Positions 14,442 through 22,505 of a stretch of 64,000 nucleotides of DNA are shown here, one piece after another. The DNA is from a virus. The position numbers were made by a program, and so were the translations under genes. Numbering within the stretch: the stretch's first letter is position 1; each line of letters opens with the position of its first letter. The stretch is from positions 1-64,000 of IMG/VR virus record IMGVR_UViG_3300036806_000217. The stretch is one strand, 5' to 3'. The notes beneath the pieces are model-generated. The model made no database searches, was not told where the DNA came from, and saw nothing but the letters and a program-made list of their open reading frames with translations.

Positions 14442-15206
14442 ATGACCATCATCCCATCCCGCGACCAGTCGCCGTTCGACGCGATCCGCGAGATCGACGA
14501 CTGGGGCCTCGAAGTATGGCGCGCCCGGAGCCTGCAGCCGCTCATGGCCTACCCGCGCTGGCAGCACTTCGAGCCGGTCGTGAAGCGCGCCATGGCAGCT
14601 GCGGCCAACGTCCACGACGCCGAGGCAGTTTTCACGGTCGAGCGTAAAAACCCCGACGGCGGCGGTCGCCCGCTGCGGGACTACCGGCTCAGCCGCGCCG
14701 CCGCCTACTACGTAGCCATGAACGGCGACCCCGTCAAGCCCGAGGTTGCTGCGGCGCAGGCGTACTTCGTGCGGCAGACCCGCAAGGCCGAGATCGCCGA
14801 AGCCGAACGTCCCGCCCCGGAGCCGGCCACGACGATCTCGTGGGATCAGGCCGCGGCGATCGCCCGCCTTCAGTACGGCTTCGACATCGACACTGCGGGG
14901 CTGCGGGACTTGCTGTCGAAGGGCGGGATCCTCACGAAGGACCTGCGCCCGCACCGCAAGTGGGAGCACCTGTTCTGGCCGCTGGCGAACCGGTGGGAGA
15001 TCCACGCCTACGTCCTGCCGCAGCTGATCCGCTACGCGGTGACGGTGCGACGGCAGTTGGCGGCGGCGGAGGAGGACTTGCAGTTGTCGCTGCCGCTGCC
15101 CATGTCGGGGCTGCTGGTGGAGGCCCCGGCGCCGGTGCAGCGTCCGGCGCTGCTGGCCGACGTGCTTGACCTGCCGCGGCAGACCCGGGGTGGTGACGCT
15201 TCGTGA
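14442..15206 (+). CDS. DinD/BRO-type phage antirepressor
   Basis: 254 residues. FDAIREIDDWGLEVWRAR followed by LQPLMAYPRWQHFEPVVKRA, LSRAAAYYVAMNGDP and AAAQAYFVRQTRK match DNA-damage-inducible protein D and its phage antirepressor relatives. The C-terminal ~120 residues form a second, poorly conserved part. ATG 14442 (after CATGGAGGCG) is preferred to GTG 14427. Antirepressors of this family bind or titrate phage repressors to trigger lytic growth; the target here is probably one of the XRE repressors. It heads a new coupled run after a hairpin. Confidence 0.75.
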   Translation: MTIIPSRDQSPFDAIREIDDWGLEVWRARSLQPLMAYPRWQHFEPVVKRAMAAAANVHDAEAVFTVERKNPDGGGRPLRDYRLSRAAAYYVAMNGDPVKPEVAAAQAYFVRQTRKAEIAEAERPAPEPATTISWDQAAAIARLQYGFDIDTAGLRDLLSKGGILTKDLRPHRKWEHLFWPLANRWEIHAYVLPQLIRYAVTVRRQLAAAEEDLQLSLPLPMSGLLVEAPAPVQRPALLADVLDLPRQTRGGDAS

Positions 15207-15415
15207 GCTCCAACGACTTGTTCATCACCGGCTGCCTGGCCCTGTACGTGGCCGCGCTGGCGTTGTTCACCTACTACTCCTGCCAGAACTCGCAGCCGGC
15301 CCGCGCGGTCGCGGACCTGGTCGAGTCCCCCGCTGTCACTGCCGGCTGGCGCGAGTTGGCGGATGCGGTGTGCGGTCCGCGCCCGGAGGAGGTGTCCGAT
15401 GTCCGCGAAGGCTGA
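15203..15415 (+). CDS. small single-pass membrane protein
   Basis: 70 residues from a GTG overlapping the previous stop. One hydrophobic segment near the N-terminus (LFITGCLALYVAALALFTYY), then a soluble tail. It overlaps the next gene by 17 bases. No family assigned. Confidence 0.6.
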   Translation: MSSNDLFITGCLALYVAALALFTYYSCQNSQPARAVADLVESPAVTAGWRELADAVCGPRPEEVSDVREG

Positions 15416-15842
15416 CAACGAGCGCCTCGCCAAGGAGAACGAGGAGCTGCGCGCCAAGCTCGCCGAGGCTGAGGCCGACGCTGCGTCGCACCTGGCCAAC
15501 GTGGTGCGGCTGTCCCCGGAGGCCGCGCGCACGAAGGAGGCCGAGGCTGCCCTGGGTCGGGTCCATCAGGATCGTGAGGACGCCTGGGCGCAGGTCGTGG
15601 CCCGGGACACCGAGAACACGAAGCTCGCCAAGGAGCTGGAGGCCGCGATCGCCGCGCAGGGCTCCATGCCCGCCGATCTGATCGCCCTGAAGCGCATCGT
15701 CACGGATCACATCGTCGAGGCGATGACGGGTCCGACGTGGGGCATCGTGCTCGGTCGGCGCCTGCGGACGGAGATGGTCGAGGCGGGGTTCCCGGTGGCG
15801 ACCGAGGTCGAGATCCGCGCCCAGCTTGGCGGCTCCTCATGA
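15399..15842 (+). CDS. coiled-coil hypothetical protein
   Basis: 147 residues. ATG 15399 has a very strong GGAGGAGGT. The first 100 residues are a charged coiled coil (DNERLAKENEELRAKLAEAE). The last 45 residues are globular (WGIVLGRRLRTEMVEAGF). The stop overlaps the next start. Unknown role. Confidence 0.65.
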   Translation: MSAKADNERLAKENEELRAKLAEAEADAASHLANVVRLSPEAARTKEAEAALGRVHQDREDAWAQVVARDTENTKLAKELEAAIAAQGSMPADLIALKRIVTDHIVEAMTGPTWGIVLGRRLRTEMVEAGFPVATEVEIRAQLGGSS

Positions 15843-15985
15843 TCGCCGCTCTCCGCGCCTTCCTGCGCCCCACTCCCCCGCCTCCGCCGCAGCAGCCTTC
15901 GCCCCGCGGCCTGGTGCAGGCGCAGTGGCGGCGGCCGACCCACTCCCCGCCAGCCCGTACCGACCGCCTTGGAGGCGCGTCATGA
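15839..15985 (+). CDS. short proline-rich protein
   Basis: 48 residues between overlapping ATG junctions: a short hydrophobic start (MIAALRAFLRP), then proline/arginine rich. Called mainly because it bridges two coupled genes with ATGA-type overlaps. Could be only a translational relay. Confidence 0.45.
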   Translation: MIAALRAFLRPTPPPPPQQPSPRGLVQAQWRRPTHSPPARTDRLGGAS

Positions 15986-16794
15986 CCACTCTCCGGAGCT
16001 TCTCCTTTGGCGGCGGCGTCCAGTCAACTGCGGCTCTCGTCCTGGCCGCCCAGGGCCGCATCGACTTCCGCACGTTCCTGTTCTCCAACGTCGGCGACGA
16101 CTCGGAGGACCCGAAGACCCTGGTGTACGTCGAGGAGTACGCCCGCCCATTCGCTGCCGAGCACGGCATCGAGCTGACGACGCTTCACCGGATCATGCAG
16201 CGCACCGGGGAGAGCCGGACGCTGTTCGAGGATCTGACGCGCGACGGCTCGAAGTCGCTGAAGATCCCGGTGCGGATGTCGAACGGGGCCCCAGGCACGC
16301 GCTCCTGCACCGCCGACTACAAGATCGGCGTGATCGGCCGGGAGCTGAAGCGGCGCGGCGCGACGGCCCTGCATCCGGCGACGGTCGGGATCGGCATCAG
16401 TGTCGACGAGATCCACCGGGCCAACAACCGGCACTGCGAGCCGCACGAGCGCATCGAGTACCCGCTGCTGGACCTGGGGCTACGCCGCACGGACTGCATG
16501 CGCGTGATCCGCGACGCCGGGCTGCCGGTTCCGCCGAAGTCGAGCTGCTACTTCTGCCCGTTCAAGCGACCGGAGTCGTGGCACGAGCAGCGGCGATCCG
16601 AGCCGGAGCTGTTCGAGAAGGCGTGCCAGCTCGAAGAGCTGCTGAACCGCCGCCGGGACGAGCTGGGCAAGGACCACGTCTGGCTGACGCGCTTCAACAA
16701 GCCGCTGCGGGAGGCGATCCCCGACGGCGTCGACCTGCTCCCGATGTTCGACGAGTCCGACGGCAACTGCGACTCCGGCTGGTGCATGACCTGA
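15982..16794 (+). CDS. PAPS-reductase-like PP-loop (adenine nucleotide alpha-hydrolase) protein
   Basis: 270 residues with the PP-loop SFGGGVQSTAA at residues 7-17, CTADYK in the middle, and CYFCPFKRPE near residue 190, followed by a helical tail. The fold is that of PAPS reductases and related enzymes that adenylylate a substrate (DndC, QueC and tRNA thiolases share it). Phage members with CxFCPF are widespread and of unsettled function. Possibilities are DNA or tRNA modification, or sulfur metabolism. GGAGG precedes the ATG. Confidence 0.8.
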   Translation: MTTLRSFSFGGGVQSTAALVLAAQGRIDFRTFLFSNVGDDSEDPKTLVYVEEYARPFAAEHGIELTTLHRIMQRTGESRTLFEDLTRDGSKSLKIPVRMSNGAPGTRSCTADYKIGVIGRELKRRGATALHPATVGIGISVDEIHRANNRHCEPHERIEYPLLDLGLRRTDCMRVIRDAGLPVPPKSSCYFCPFKRPESWHEQRRSEPELFEKACQLEELLNRRRDELGKDHVWLTRFNKPLREAIPDGVDLLPMFDESDGNCDSGWCMT

Positions 16795-16892
16795 TGCCGC
16801 CGCTCGCCCCCTGACCACTCCCCCGCCCGCCTCCGACCCCGTCACGCCCCGAGCCGGGTCACACCGGCCGCACCCTCACCGAGGAGCACGCC

Positions 16893-17093
16893 ATGCCCAT
16901 CGCTCTCACGCCCCGCCGATCGTGTCGCCCCGTCCTGGACCTGCACCGCGCGGCACCGCACCCGCCGCAGCGCGACTGCCAGATGTGCCACGCCACCGTC
17001 GCCGGGACCTGGCACGGCGACACGTTCGTGTGCGACCGCGCCGGGCACGTCACCGAGCCACTCAGCACCGGACCCATCCGCACCTACGCCTAG
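16893..17093 (+). CDS. small zinc-binding protein
   Basis: 66 residues, ATG after CCGAGGAG. CQMC and a later H...C...H (WHGDTFVCDRAGH) suggest a single zinc site. Basic N-terminus. A separate small cistron between the PP-loop gene and the next; no family known. Confidence 0.6.
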   Translation: MPIALTPRRSCRPVLDLHRAAPHPPQRDCQMCHATVAGTWHGDTFVCDRAGHVTEPLSTGPIRTYA

Positions 17094-17117
17094 CCACCCG
17101 CACCCCTGGAGATCACC

Positions 17118-17750
17118 GTGATCCGCAACACCAGTGCCGACATGAACGACCCGATCAACGCCATGCTGCTCCTCGCCGAAGCCATGGGCCCCGGTGGCAC
17201 TGAGGGGGCCATCGTCGCCCAGGAGAGGCAGGGCCAGCGGGAGCTGGTCCACTCGGACCGGCTGCCGACCGACACCCGCAGCACTGACGCCGAGTTCGCC
17301 GCCCTCGGGTTCACGTTCGGCGAGCCTGACCAGCGCGACCCGATGTTCCGCCCGGCGACGCTGCCCGAGGGCTGGGTCAAGCAGGCCAGCGACCACGACA
17401 TGTGGTCCTACGTCGTGGACGTCCAGGGCCGCCGCCGCGTCAGCTGCTTCTACAAGGCGGCGTTCTACGATCGGTCGGCGTTCATGCGCCTGACCTCGGT
17501 CTACGAGTACGTGGGCCAGTGCGCCTGGGACGGCATCGACCCGATCAGCGACGGCCAGTGGGCCACCCCGGAGGCGCTCACCCGGGAGGCGCAGGCCGCG
17601 ATCGTGCGCTGCGACGAGGCCATCGAGATGTACAGCGGCGAGCGGTACAGCACGGACGACTTCGGCAAGCGGCACGCGGCCGAGCAGCGGGTCCACCGGG
17701 AGCGGTACGCGGCCATCGTCGCCCGCTTCGAGGCCGAGGCGGGTGCCTGA
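17118..17750 (+). CDS. conserved actinophage protein of unknown function
   Basis: 210 residues from GTG 17118 (GGAG upstream). The middle, FGEPDQRDPMFRPATLPEGW then DHDMWSYVVDVQGRRRVSCF, is a conserved actinophage pattern in my recollection. It reads like a beta-rich domain followed by a C-terminal helical part. TGATG joins it to the HU-like gene. No enzymatic motif seen. Confidence 0.7.
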   Translation: MIRNTSADMNDPINAMLLLAEAMGPGGTEGAIVAQERQGQRELVHSDRLPTDTRSTDAEFAALGFTFGEPDQRDPMFRPATLPEGWVKQASDHDMWSYVVDVQGRRRVSCFYKAAFYDRSAFMRLTSVYEYVGQCAWDGIDPISDGQWATPEALTREAQAAIVRCDEAIEMYSGERYSTDDFGKRHAAEQRVHRERYAAIVARFEAEAGA

Positions 17751-18184
17751 TGAACAAGCAGCAGTTGACCGAAGCCGTCGCGAAGACCCTCGGCGAGAAG
17801 GCCGCCCCCGCCGCGGTCGAGGCCGTGTTCGACGCCATCACCCGGGAGCTCGCCGACGGCGGCGAGGTCCTGGTGGTCGGCTTCGGAACGTTCCTCAGCA
17901 CGAGGACCGCGCCGCGTCCGGCCCGCAATCCGCGAAACGGCGACCTGGTCCACATCCCGGCCCGGACCCGGCCGAAGTTCCGCCCGGGCCAGAACCTGCT
18001 CGACCTCGTCAACGGCGACCGGCCGGTGCCGAAGGACGGGTCGGCGATCAGGAAGGCATCGAAGGGCACGCGCACCGTGGCGCCGCCCGTCGACGCCAGG
18101 GCGGCGCGTCTCGAGGCCGACCGCAAGGCCGCCGCTGCGGTCATCGCCGGGCGCCGCGTCGCGGGACAGGCCGGTGCCCGGTGA
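17750..18184 (+). CDS. HU/IHF-like DNA-binding protein
   Basis: 144 residues. The first 90 match the HU fold: NKQQLTEAVAKTLG, LADGGEVLVVGFGTF, and the beta-arm RTAPRPARNPRNGDLVHIPA, then a VPKDG linker. A basic Ala/Arg tail follows, as in actinobacterial HU variants. HU proteins bend and compact DNA; a phage copy may help replication, recombination or packaging. Flanked by TGATG and GTGA junctions. Confidence 0.88.
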   Translation: MNKQQLTEAVAKTLGEKAAPAAVEAVFDAITRELADGGEVLVVGFGTFLSTRTAPRPARNPRNGDLVHIPARTRPKFRPGQNLLDLVNGDRPVPKDGSAIRKASKGTRTVAPPVDARAARLEADRKAAAAVIAGRRVAGQAGAR

Positions 18185-18435
18185 GCGCCGAGACCGAGCA
18201 GCCGACCACGCCCGCCGAGGGCAAGTGCACCGCCTGCCAGCAGACCCGTCCCTTGTTCTGGTTCTCGTGGGTCCCGGCCGGCTGGCACGAGTTCAAGGAG
18301 GCGCAGTTGTGCGCCCGCTGCCACTCGGACGCCACCATCGCGGACGAGAACGAGCAGCCGATGCCGTGGATGGACCTGTTCCTGAACGGCACCGACGAGC
18401 AGCTGGCCGCCCTGGTGTCGAAGGGCGGTGCCTGA
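18181..18435 (+). CDS. small four-cysteine zinc protein
   Basis: 84 residues, GTG overlap. CTAC near residue 16 and CARC near residue 44 give a simple zinc ribbon, followed by an acidic tail. Coupled by TGATG to the next gene. Unknown function. Confidence 0.65.
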   Translation: MSAETEQPTTPAEGKCTACQQTRPLFWFSWVPAGWHEFKEAQLCARCHSDATIADENEQPMPWMDLFLNGTDEQLAALVSKGGA

Positions 18436-19223
18436 TGACCCGCACGAAGACCCGCCAGCGCCCCGCCCCGCGCCGCGCCCGCACGAGTCCGCGCGAGGTC
18501 CGCATGCCGGTCCCGGGCCATGCCCGCGGCAAGGACGCCTACCTGGTGATCCGCCGCCGGGGCAGCCGGTGGGCCGTCCTGGACAGCTTCCGGGGCGCCC
18601 CGGCCTACGTGGGCGCCGCCGAGTTGTGGCAGGAACTGGCCAAGGCCGAGTCGGACGGCGAGGTGTACCGCTGGTCCGAGGCGGACGCGCGCCGGCTGAT
18701 GGCGCGGTTCGTGGAACAGGCGGTGGAGATCCACCTCAACATGCTTGGCCGACTCCGCCGCATCGAATCCCTGGCGGCCGACATGGCGCCGCCGGAGGTC
18801 ATGCCGCAGGTGCTGACGCCGGAGCAGGTCCGGGAGCGGCTGCGTCAGGCGGAGGCTGAGGTCGCCGCCGCCAGGACCAAGCGGGCGGAGCCGGTCGAGG
18901 AGCGCGTCTTCAACGTCCCGGCCGCCCTGGACCGGCCCGACTGGCAGCCGCCGCGCCCCGACCCCGCGCCCGACCCGCGCCTGCTCTCGCTGAAGGCCAT
19001 GGGCATCCCGGCGAACTGCGAGGACGCCACCGTGGGCCTGCCGCTGCTGCGCGTCCACGGGCCCGACGTCACGGCCGTGCTGCCGGTTGTGGCGCAGTGG
19101 CCGCCGCTGCCTGACAAGCCGCCCACGGTGCACCTCAAGCACCTCACCGAGTCGGCCCCGTCGGCTGGCGAAGACGCCCGCGCCTCGGTCGCTGACGCCC
19201 TCGCACCCGACCTCGTCCACTAG
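18435..19223 (+). CDS. hypothetical protein
   Basis: 262 residues. Basic, disordered N-terminus (residues 1-30), then an alpha/beta part (AYLVIRRRGSRWAVLDSF) and helices (ARRLMARFVEQAVEIHLNML), a coiled stretch near residue 140, and an extended C-terminal half rich in proline. A DNA-binding role is possible from the charge pattern, but no family is recognised. Ends before a hairpin. Confidence 0.65.
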   Translation: MTRTKTRQRPAPRRARTSPREVRMPVPGHARGKDAYLVIRRRGSRWAVLDSFRGAPAYVGAAELWQELAKAESDGEVYRWSEADARRLMARFVEQAVEIHLNMLGRLRRIESLAADMAPPEVMPQVLTPEQVRERLRQAEAEVAAARTKRAEPVEERVFNVPAALDRPDWQPPRPDPAPDPRLLSLKAMGIPANCEDATVGLPLLRVHGPDVTAVLPVVAQWPPLPDKPPTVHLKHLTESAPSAGEDARASVADALAPDLVH

Positions 19224-19226
19224 CCA

Positions 19227-19251
19227 CCGGGCGCCACCTCCCGGCGCCCGG
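19227..19251. terminator. GC hairpin, probable terminator
   Basis: Perfect 9-bp stem CCGGGCGCC/GGCGCCCGG with a 7-base loop, 3 bases after a TAG stop and 16 bases before the ribosome site of the vWA gene. No T-run. Confidence 0.6.
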
Positions 19252-19277
19252 CACCAACCACCCTTGAAAGGCCCGAC

Positions 19278-19895
19278 ATGACCAACCCCGACCGCCGCCT
19301 CATCGCGATCGTCCTGGACCGCTCCGGCAGCATGATCAACGTCAAGACCGACACCGAAGGCGGACTGCGCGCGTTCCTCGCCGAGCAGGCCAAGGCGCCC
19401 GGCGAGACCACCGTGTCGCTGTACCAGTTCGACGACCAGTACGAAGCCGTCCACGAGAACACGCCGCTCGCCGACGTCCCCGACTTCGTTCTGCACCCGC
19501 GCGGCATGACCGCGCTCCTGGACGCCGTCGGCCGCACCGTCAACGCGGTCGGCTCCCAGCTCGCCGCGATGTACGAGCCGGAGCGCCCGGGTGAGGTCGT
19601 CGTCGTGATCCTCACCGACGGCTGCGAGAACGCCTCCCACGAGTTCACGCTGCCCATGGTCAAGGATCTGATCACCCGCCAGCAGGACGACTACGGCTGG
19701 AAGTTCGTGTTCCTCGGCGCGGACCAGGATGCGTTCGAGGCCGCCGGGGGGATGGGCATCGCCCGCGGCACGACTCTCTCCTACGCCTCCGCGAACACCA
19801 CCGACTCGATGACCAAGGCCGGTCACATGGTCGCCCGGGGTACCGCGTCGGGGCTCTACGCCTTCACCGACGACGAGCGCGACCAGACCAGCTGA
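19278..19895 (+). CDS. von Willebrand factor A domain protein
   Basis: 205 residues forming a single vWA domain. MIDAS residues are visible: DRSGS (Asp14, Ser16, Ser18), a threonine in RGMTALLDAV, and ILTDG. vWA domains bind a metal and mediate protein contacts, often with an AAA ATPase or a stress protein. Here none is adjacent and no signal peptide is seen, so it is cytosolic and its partner is unknown. The ATG follows GAAAGG. Confidence 0.82.
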   Translation: MTNPDRRLIAIVLDRSGSMINVKTDTEGGLRAFLAEQAKAPGETTVSLYQFDDQYEAVHENTPLADVPDFVLHPRGMTALLDAVGRTVNAVGSQLAAMYEPERPGEVVVVILTDGCENASHEFTLPMVKDLITRQQDDYGWKFVFLGADQDAFEAAGGMGIARGTTLSYASANTTDSMTKAGHMVARGTASGLYAFTDDERDQTS

Positions 19896-19970
19896 CCCGA
19901 CCGCTTCGACCGCGCGGCTCCAGCGTCGCCGCGCGGTCGGCCACCCGCCAACCAACCCCGGGGGAACCCC

Positions 19971-20090
19971 ATGCTGCTCTACCTCTTCACCACCCTGCAC
20001 CACCTCCCGCGACTCCTCGCCGGGCCGTTCACGGTCGCTGTCGCCCTGCTCCTCACCTACGGGCTCAGCGCCACCCGGGAGGAGTCGTGA
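19971..20090 (+). CDS. 39-residue membrane protein
   Basis: ATG 19971 after GGGGGAACCCC. The peptide is largely hydrophobic (LLAGPFTVAVALLLTYGL) with a charged end (ATREES). It is the first of five very short cistrons joined by GTGA or TGATG junctions up to the WhiB gene. Too short for the usual gene-length cutoffs; called on coupling and hydrophobicity. Confidence 0.5.
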   Translation: MLLYLFTTLHHLPRLLAGPFTVAVALLLTYGLSATREES

Positions 20091-20191
20091 ACCACCTCAT
20101 CACCCGCGCTGTCGGCATGCTCCTGGCCCTGCCGCTCGTCTGCGCCGAGATCGGACGCGGACTGCGGAAGCGGATCGGGGGTCAGCCGTGA
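20087..20191 (+). CDS. 34-residue hydrophobic peptide
   Basis: GTG overlaps the preceding TGA, and its own TGA overlaps the next GTG. AVGMLLALPLVCAEIG is hydrophobic; the tail is basic. Part of the tiny membrane cluster. Confidence 0.5.
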   Translation: MNHLITRAVGMLLALPLVCAEIGRGLRKRIGGQP

Positions 20192-20439
20192 TCGCCCTCG
20201 CCGCCGTGGTCGCACTCGCCGCAACCGTCGCCATCTGGCGTGCCCTGCGCCGCGCCAGCAGGCACGTCGACGCGCTCCGGTGGGAGGAGTCGACGCGCAG
20301 CACCCGCGCCGACTACACCGCCACCGGCTGGCTGGCCATCGACCACGCCGAAGCCGCCATCCGCGCCGCCTACCGGACCCTCGCCGCCAGCCCTGCACTC
20401 TGCGAACTCCTCGACCAGGCACAGGACGGAGACCAGTGA
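20188..20439 (+). CDS. small membrane-anchored protein
   Basis: 83 residues: N-terminal transmembrane helix (ALAAVVALAATVAIWRAL), then a soluble helical part with an acidic end. GTG start coupled on both sides. No family known. Confidence 0.6.
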   Translation: MIALAAVVALAATVAIWRALRRASRHVDALRWEESTRSTRADYTATGWLAIDHAEAAIRAAYRTLAASPALCELLDQAQDGDQ

Positions 20440-20543
20440 ACCTCCCCGAGAAACTCCTGCTCATCGCCGTCGTCTGGACCGCCCTGTCCGTCCCCGTCGG
20501 CCTGCTCATCGGCCGAGTCATCCGCCTCTGCGGGCGGCCGTGA
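20436..20543 (+). CDS. 35-residue membrane protein
   Basis: GTG start; a single hydrophobic helix LLLIAVVWTALSVPVGLLIG and a basic end. Coupled by GTGA upstream and TGATG downstream. Confidence 0.5.
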   Translation: MNLPEKLLLIAVVWTALSVPVGLLIGRVIRLCGRP

Positions 20544-20650
20544 TGACCCACCTCTCGTGGCCCGCGGTCTGCGCAGGCCTGGCGCTGCTCGAAGGGCTCC
20601 TCGGGCTGCTGCTCGCACCCATCTACCGTGACGAAAGGCAGGAACGATGA
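20543..20650 (+). CDS. 35-residue membrane protein
   Basis: ATG overlaps the previous TGA. Hydrophobic WPAVCAGLALLEGLLGLLLA and a charged tail that also encodes the ribosome site of the WhiB gene. Confidence 0.5.
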   Translation: MTHLSWPAVCAGLALLEGLLGLLLAPIYRDERQER

Positions 20651-20928
20651 CCACCGCCTGGAGAGCCCGCGCCGCCTGCCAAGGCATGGACGGCGACATC
20701 TGGTTCCCCGTCAGCTACGACAACCCGGCCGACGCCATGCAGGTCCAGGCCGCCGTCTCGATCTGCCACCAGTGCCCCGTCCGCGAGCAGTGCCTCACCG
20801 AGGCCCTCGCCGACGAAGCCGGCCGCAAGCTCTACGCCCGCTACGGCATCCGCGGCGGCTACACCCCCCAGGGCCGCTACAACCACTACCGCCGGTCCGT
20901 CCACAACCGTCCCCGGGTTGCGGCATGA
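20647..20928 (+). CDS. whiB-like: WhiB-family iron-sulfur regulator
   Basis: 93 residues with the four cluster-binding cysteines C11, C40, C43 and C49 (CxxC plus CxxxxxC) and a G-rich turn (GIRGG) before a basic tail. WhiB proteins occur only in actinobacteria and their phages; they bind a [4Fe-4S] cluster and the sigma factor to change transcription. Phage copies such as WhiB of mycobacteriophage TM4 can interfere with host WhiB2. AAAGG precedes the ATG, which overlaps the previous stop. Confidence 0.92.
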   Translation: MTTAWRARAACQGMDGDIWFPVSYDNPADAMQVQAAVSICHQCPVREQCLTEALADEAGRKLYARYGIRGGYTPQGRYNHYRRSVHNRPRVAA

Positions 20929-21527
20929 CCGGGCCCGTCGTGATCGGCCTCGACACCGCCATCGGCTCTGCCAGTTCCAGCGGCACCGGCATCGCCTCCT
21001 CCCTCGGCTGGTGCGAAAGCGTCGGCTACCCCGACCGCAAGAAGAAGGACCGGGCCTTCAGCGCACTCCCCCACCCCGAGCGCCTCGGCGAACTCACCCG
21101 CCTCGCCGCCCGGATCACCGAGACCATCGGCCGCCCCGACCTGGTCGTCATGGAACTCCCCGCACCCTCCCGCGCCGGCGGCGGCAGCCACGAACGGGCC
21201 TGGCTGTGGTGGGAGCTGTACCGGTGGCTGCACCGCCACGACATCCCCGTCGGCCTGCTGACGCCGAACCAGCGCGCCAAGTACGCCACCGGCCGCGGCA
21301 ACGCAGGCAAGCCGGCCGTCGTCGACGCCCAAGCCCGCCGCTGGCCCGCCTGGGAGACCGGCGGCGACGACAACCTCTGCGACGCGGTCGTGCTGATGGC
21401 CGCCGGCCGCGACTGGGCCGGCTGCCCGCTGGCCGCCGTCCCCAAGGCCCATCGGACCGCGGTCGACAACGCCCAGTGGCCCGAGGGCTTCACCTACACC
21501 CGCACTACTCACCTGAGGAGCGCCTAA
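20925..21527 (+). CDS. RuvC-like Holliday junction resolvase
   Basis: 200 residues with an RNase-H-like fold: GLDTAIGS (Asp10), VVMELP near residue 68, [16 protein letters not shown], and the C-terminal [11 protein letters not shown] with paired aspartates. This matches phage RuvC-type nucleases that cut four-way junctions. Coupled by ATGA to WhiB and followed by SSB, in keeping with replication and recombination. Confidence 0.82.
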   Translation: MTGPVVIGLDTAIGSASSSGTGIASSLGWCESVGYPDRKKKDRAFSALPHPERLGELTRLAARITETIGRPDLVVMELPAPSRAGGGSHERAWLWWELYRWLHRHDIPVGLLTPNQRAKYATGRGNAGKPAVVDAQARRWPAWETGGDDNLCDAVVLMAAGRDWAGCPLAAVPKAHRTAVDNAQWPEGFTYTRTTHLRSA

Positions 21528-21529
21528 CC

Positions 21530-22060
21530 ATGGCTGGAGAAACGCAGATCACCCTGGTCGGCAACGTCATCGCTGATCCCGAGTTGAGGTTCACCCCGTC
21601 GGGCGCGGCGGTCGCCAACTTCCGCATGGCGTCGACGCCGCGGACCTTCGACAAGCAGACGAACGAGTGGAAGGACGGCGAGGCGCTGTTCCTGACCGTG
21701 AACGTGTGGCGGCAGCAGGCCGAGCAGGTTGCCGAGTCGGTGACCAAGGGCGTGCGGGTGGTCGTCGTGGGCGCGCTGAAGTCCCGGACCTACGACACGA
21801 AGGAGGGCGAGAAGCGCACGGTCTTCGAGGTTGAGGCGGAGGACGTGGCGGTGTCGCTGAAGTTCGCGACCGCCAAGGTCACCCGGGCGCAGGGCGGTGG
21901 GGGCGGTGGCCAGCGCCAGCAGTCCGGCGGCCAGCAGCAGGGCGGCGGGTGGGGCTCGGCTCCGCCGCAGCAGCAGCGCCAGCCGCAGGGTGCGGGCGGC
22001 GGATGGGGTGCGCCGCAGGGGCAGCAGTCCGGCGGGTTCTCTGACGAGCCGCCGTTCTGA
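21530..22060 (+). CDS. ssb: single-stranded DNA-binding protein
   Basis: 176 residues: OB-fold at 4-110 ([34 protein letters not shown]), a long Gly/Gln-rich linker and the acidic tip SDEPPF, which docks partner enzymes. TGAGGAG precedes the ATG. A full-length, intact SSB. Confidence 0.95.
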   Translation: MAGETQITLVGNVIADPELRFTPSGAAVANFRMASTPRTFDKQTNEWKDGEALFLTVNVWRQQAEQVAESVTKGVRVVVVGALKSRTYDTKEGEKRTVFEVEAEDVAVSLKFATAKVTRAQGGGGGGQRQQSGGQQQGGGWGSAPPQQQRQPQGAGGGWGAPQGQQSGGFSDEPPF

Positions 22061-22236
22061 CCCAGGTCTCCCGCCTGGACGGCCCGTGCACGTGGGGCTG
22101 TCCGGGCGGCCCGTGCGGGCGCGAGGACACGCGCCCGTATCCGGAGGGTCCGCGGTGCGGGGATCACGCGCCGTGGGCCCGCGCCGGCCGGCAAGAGCCA
22201 GGACGTGTCAGGGACCGAAAGGAGGATGCGCAGTGA
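22057..22236 (+). CDS. cysteine-rich 59-residue ORF without standard start
   Basis: The frame following SSB is open from 22045 to the TGA at 22234 and encodes a natural-looking peptide ([14 protein letters not shown], then [12 protein letters not shown]) but has no ATG, GTG or TTG. A CTG at 22057 overlaps the SSB stop (CTGA), as other genes here overlap with GTGA. It is either a CTG-started coupled gene or a relic. Confidence 0.4.
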   Translation: MTQVSRLDGPCTWGCPGGPCGREDTRPYPEGPRCGDHAPWARAGRQEPGRVRDRKEDAQ

Positions 22237-22250
22237 TGGGGATGCGGAAG

Positions 22251-22433
22251 TCAGGAGTCGCTGGACGCCTCGGTGCGCTGCTTGCGCTGGAAGGCCGCGA
22301 CCTCGCGCTTGATGTACAGCCGCAGGTCGTCCGACCGCGAGATGCCCTTCGCCGCGCACACGTCGGCATACGCGTCCCACGTCTCGCTGTCGAGACGGAA
22401 GACGCGGTTCGGCATGGGGTCGCGGGTGGCCAT
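22251..22433 (-). CDS. ribbon-helix-helix-like protein, leftward
   Basis: 60 residues (54 if the second ATG at 22415 is used): MPNRVFRLDSETWDAYADVC then SRSDDLRLYIKREVAAF, the strand-helix-helix pattern of Arc/CopG-type DNA-binding proteins. A lone leftward gene inside the rightward block. Its upstream region has paired TTTTGCATA repeats and TACA-CGCA-TGTA, which are candidates for its binding sites. It may control replication genes at 22.7 kb onward. Confidence 0.7.
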   Translation of the reverse strand: MATRDPMPNRVFRLDSETWDAYADVCAAKGISRSDDLRLYIKREVAAFQRKQRTEASSDS

Positions 22434-22505
22434 GGCAAAAGGCTAGCCGATGTACACGCATGTAGTCGACAGGGCGACATGCCCCAACGGCCAGTTCTGC
22501 ACCCC

